This document shows, in pieces, positions 63,768 through 64,000 of a stretch of DNA of 64,000 nt. This stretch comes from Engraulis encrasicolus. Lineage: Eukaryota; Chordata; Actinopteri; Clupeiformes; Engraulidae. The translations under genes and the position numbers were made by a program. The notes beneath the pieces were generated by a model. It made no database searches. It was not told the DNA's origin and saw only the letters and a list, made by a program, of their open reading frames with translations. The stretch spans positions 55,911,363 to 55,975,362 of the forward strand of contig NC_085861.1 in NCBI RefSeq assembly GCF_034702125.1. Direction: 5' to 3'. Positions within the stretch are counted from its first letter, which is position 1; each line of letters begins with the position of its first letter.

Positions 63768-64000
63768 GCAAAGGAGATCTGGCAGTCCTTTGGCTCGACC
63801 TCGCCTACGGGTCCATGCCAGACAAGTTGGTGGAAACCTCGCTCGACCGACACCACGTTCCAGGCAAGATCAAGGACCTCATACTGGACTATTACAGCTG
63901 CTTCAACTTAGGGGTCACTTCTGGAATAGTAACATCCACATTTCATCGGCTGGAAAGGCTTTATCACAGGATGCTCCATTTTTGTGGTATTGTTTTCACT
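63768..64000 (+). pseudogene. LINE reverse-transcriptase fragment running off the window
   Basis: One frame reads GDLAVLWLDLAYGSMPDKLV then ETSLDRHHVPGKIKDLILDYYSCFNLGVTSG, the finger region of a fish LINE reverse transcriptase (LDLA.AYGS.P..L). AAY is shortened to AY, a two-codon loss. The catalytic YADD would lie beyond the right edge. Confidence 0.8.

Overview
The window is nuclear DNA from a teleost fish. The evidence is a vertebrate multi-exon gene with GT-AG introns, very long CT, GT and CA microsatellites, and a dense mix of fish-type transposable elements (hAT, piggyBac-like, Tc1/mariner, L2-type LINEs, DIRS-like, LTR elements). Nothing prokaryotic is present. Most open reading frames here are chance frames or frames through microsatellites.

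One host gene can be read completely: mag (myelin-associated glycoprotein, Siglec-4), plus strand, ATG at 12114 to stop at 39790. Ten coding exons join in phase to a 647-residue type I membrane protein. It has a short signal peptide, a sialic-acid-binding V-set domain with the Siglec arginine (R117), four C2-set Ig domains (one per phase 1-1 exon), a transmembrane exon, and a cytoplasmic tail over three exons that carries ITIM-like motifs LNYAAL and SDYTEI. A noncoding first exon must lie upstream but was not located. Introns 7, 8 and 9 are 5.1, 9.1 and 3.2 kb and are loaded with repeats.

The intron between Ig2 and Ig3 has both splice junctions locally duplicated: the 5' donor exists four times as a 55-bp tandem repeat that includes the last 43 bp of the exon, and the 3' acceptor exists twice, 63 bp apart and in frame. 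The Ig5 exon is preceded by an 80-bp uninterrupted CT run as its pyrimidine tract.

Layout: 1-12 kb, intergenic, with an LTR-end fragment, a piggyBac-like element holding a nested hAT element with perfect 8-bp target duplication, a DIRS-like fragment with a GC-rich palindrome, and a CAGTGTTGGG hAT element. 12-40 kb, mag. 40-44 kb, 3' flank with foldback elements and a Tc1 relic. 44-56 kb, layered mobile DNA: a 3.1-kb inverted-repeat element with a nested piggyBac-like element and a 150-bp palindrome; a 469-bp terminal-repeat retrotransposon in miniature (two 213-bp LTRs, tRNA-His-type primer site, polypurine tract, tRNA-like A and B boxes in each LTR); and a gutted endogenous retrovirus (50085-53655) with a GTTTG target duplication, lying between two inverted copies of a 1-kb repeat. 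56-59.5 kb is relatively poor in recognisable repeats and has TAAT-rich stretches that could be conserved noncoding DNA. 59.5-64 kb has repeat copies, microsatellites and, at the right edge, a LINE reverse-transcriptase fragment running out of the window.
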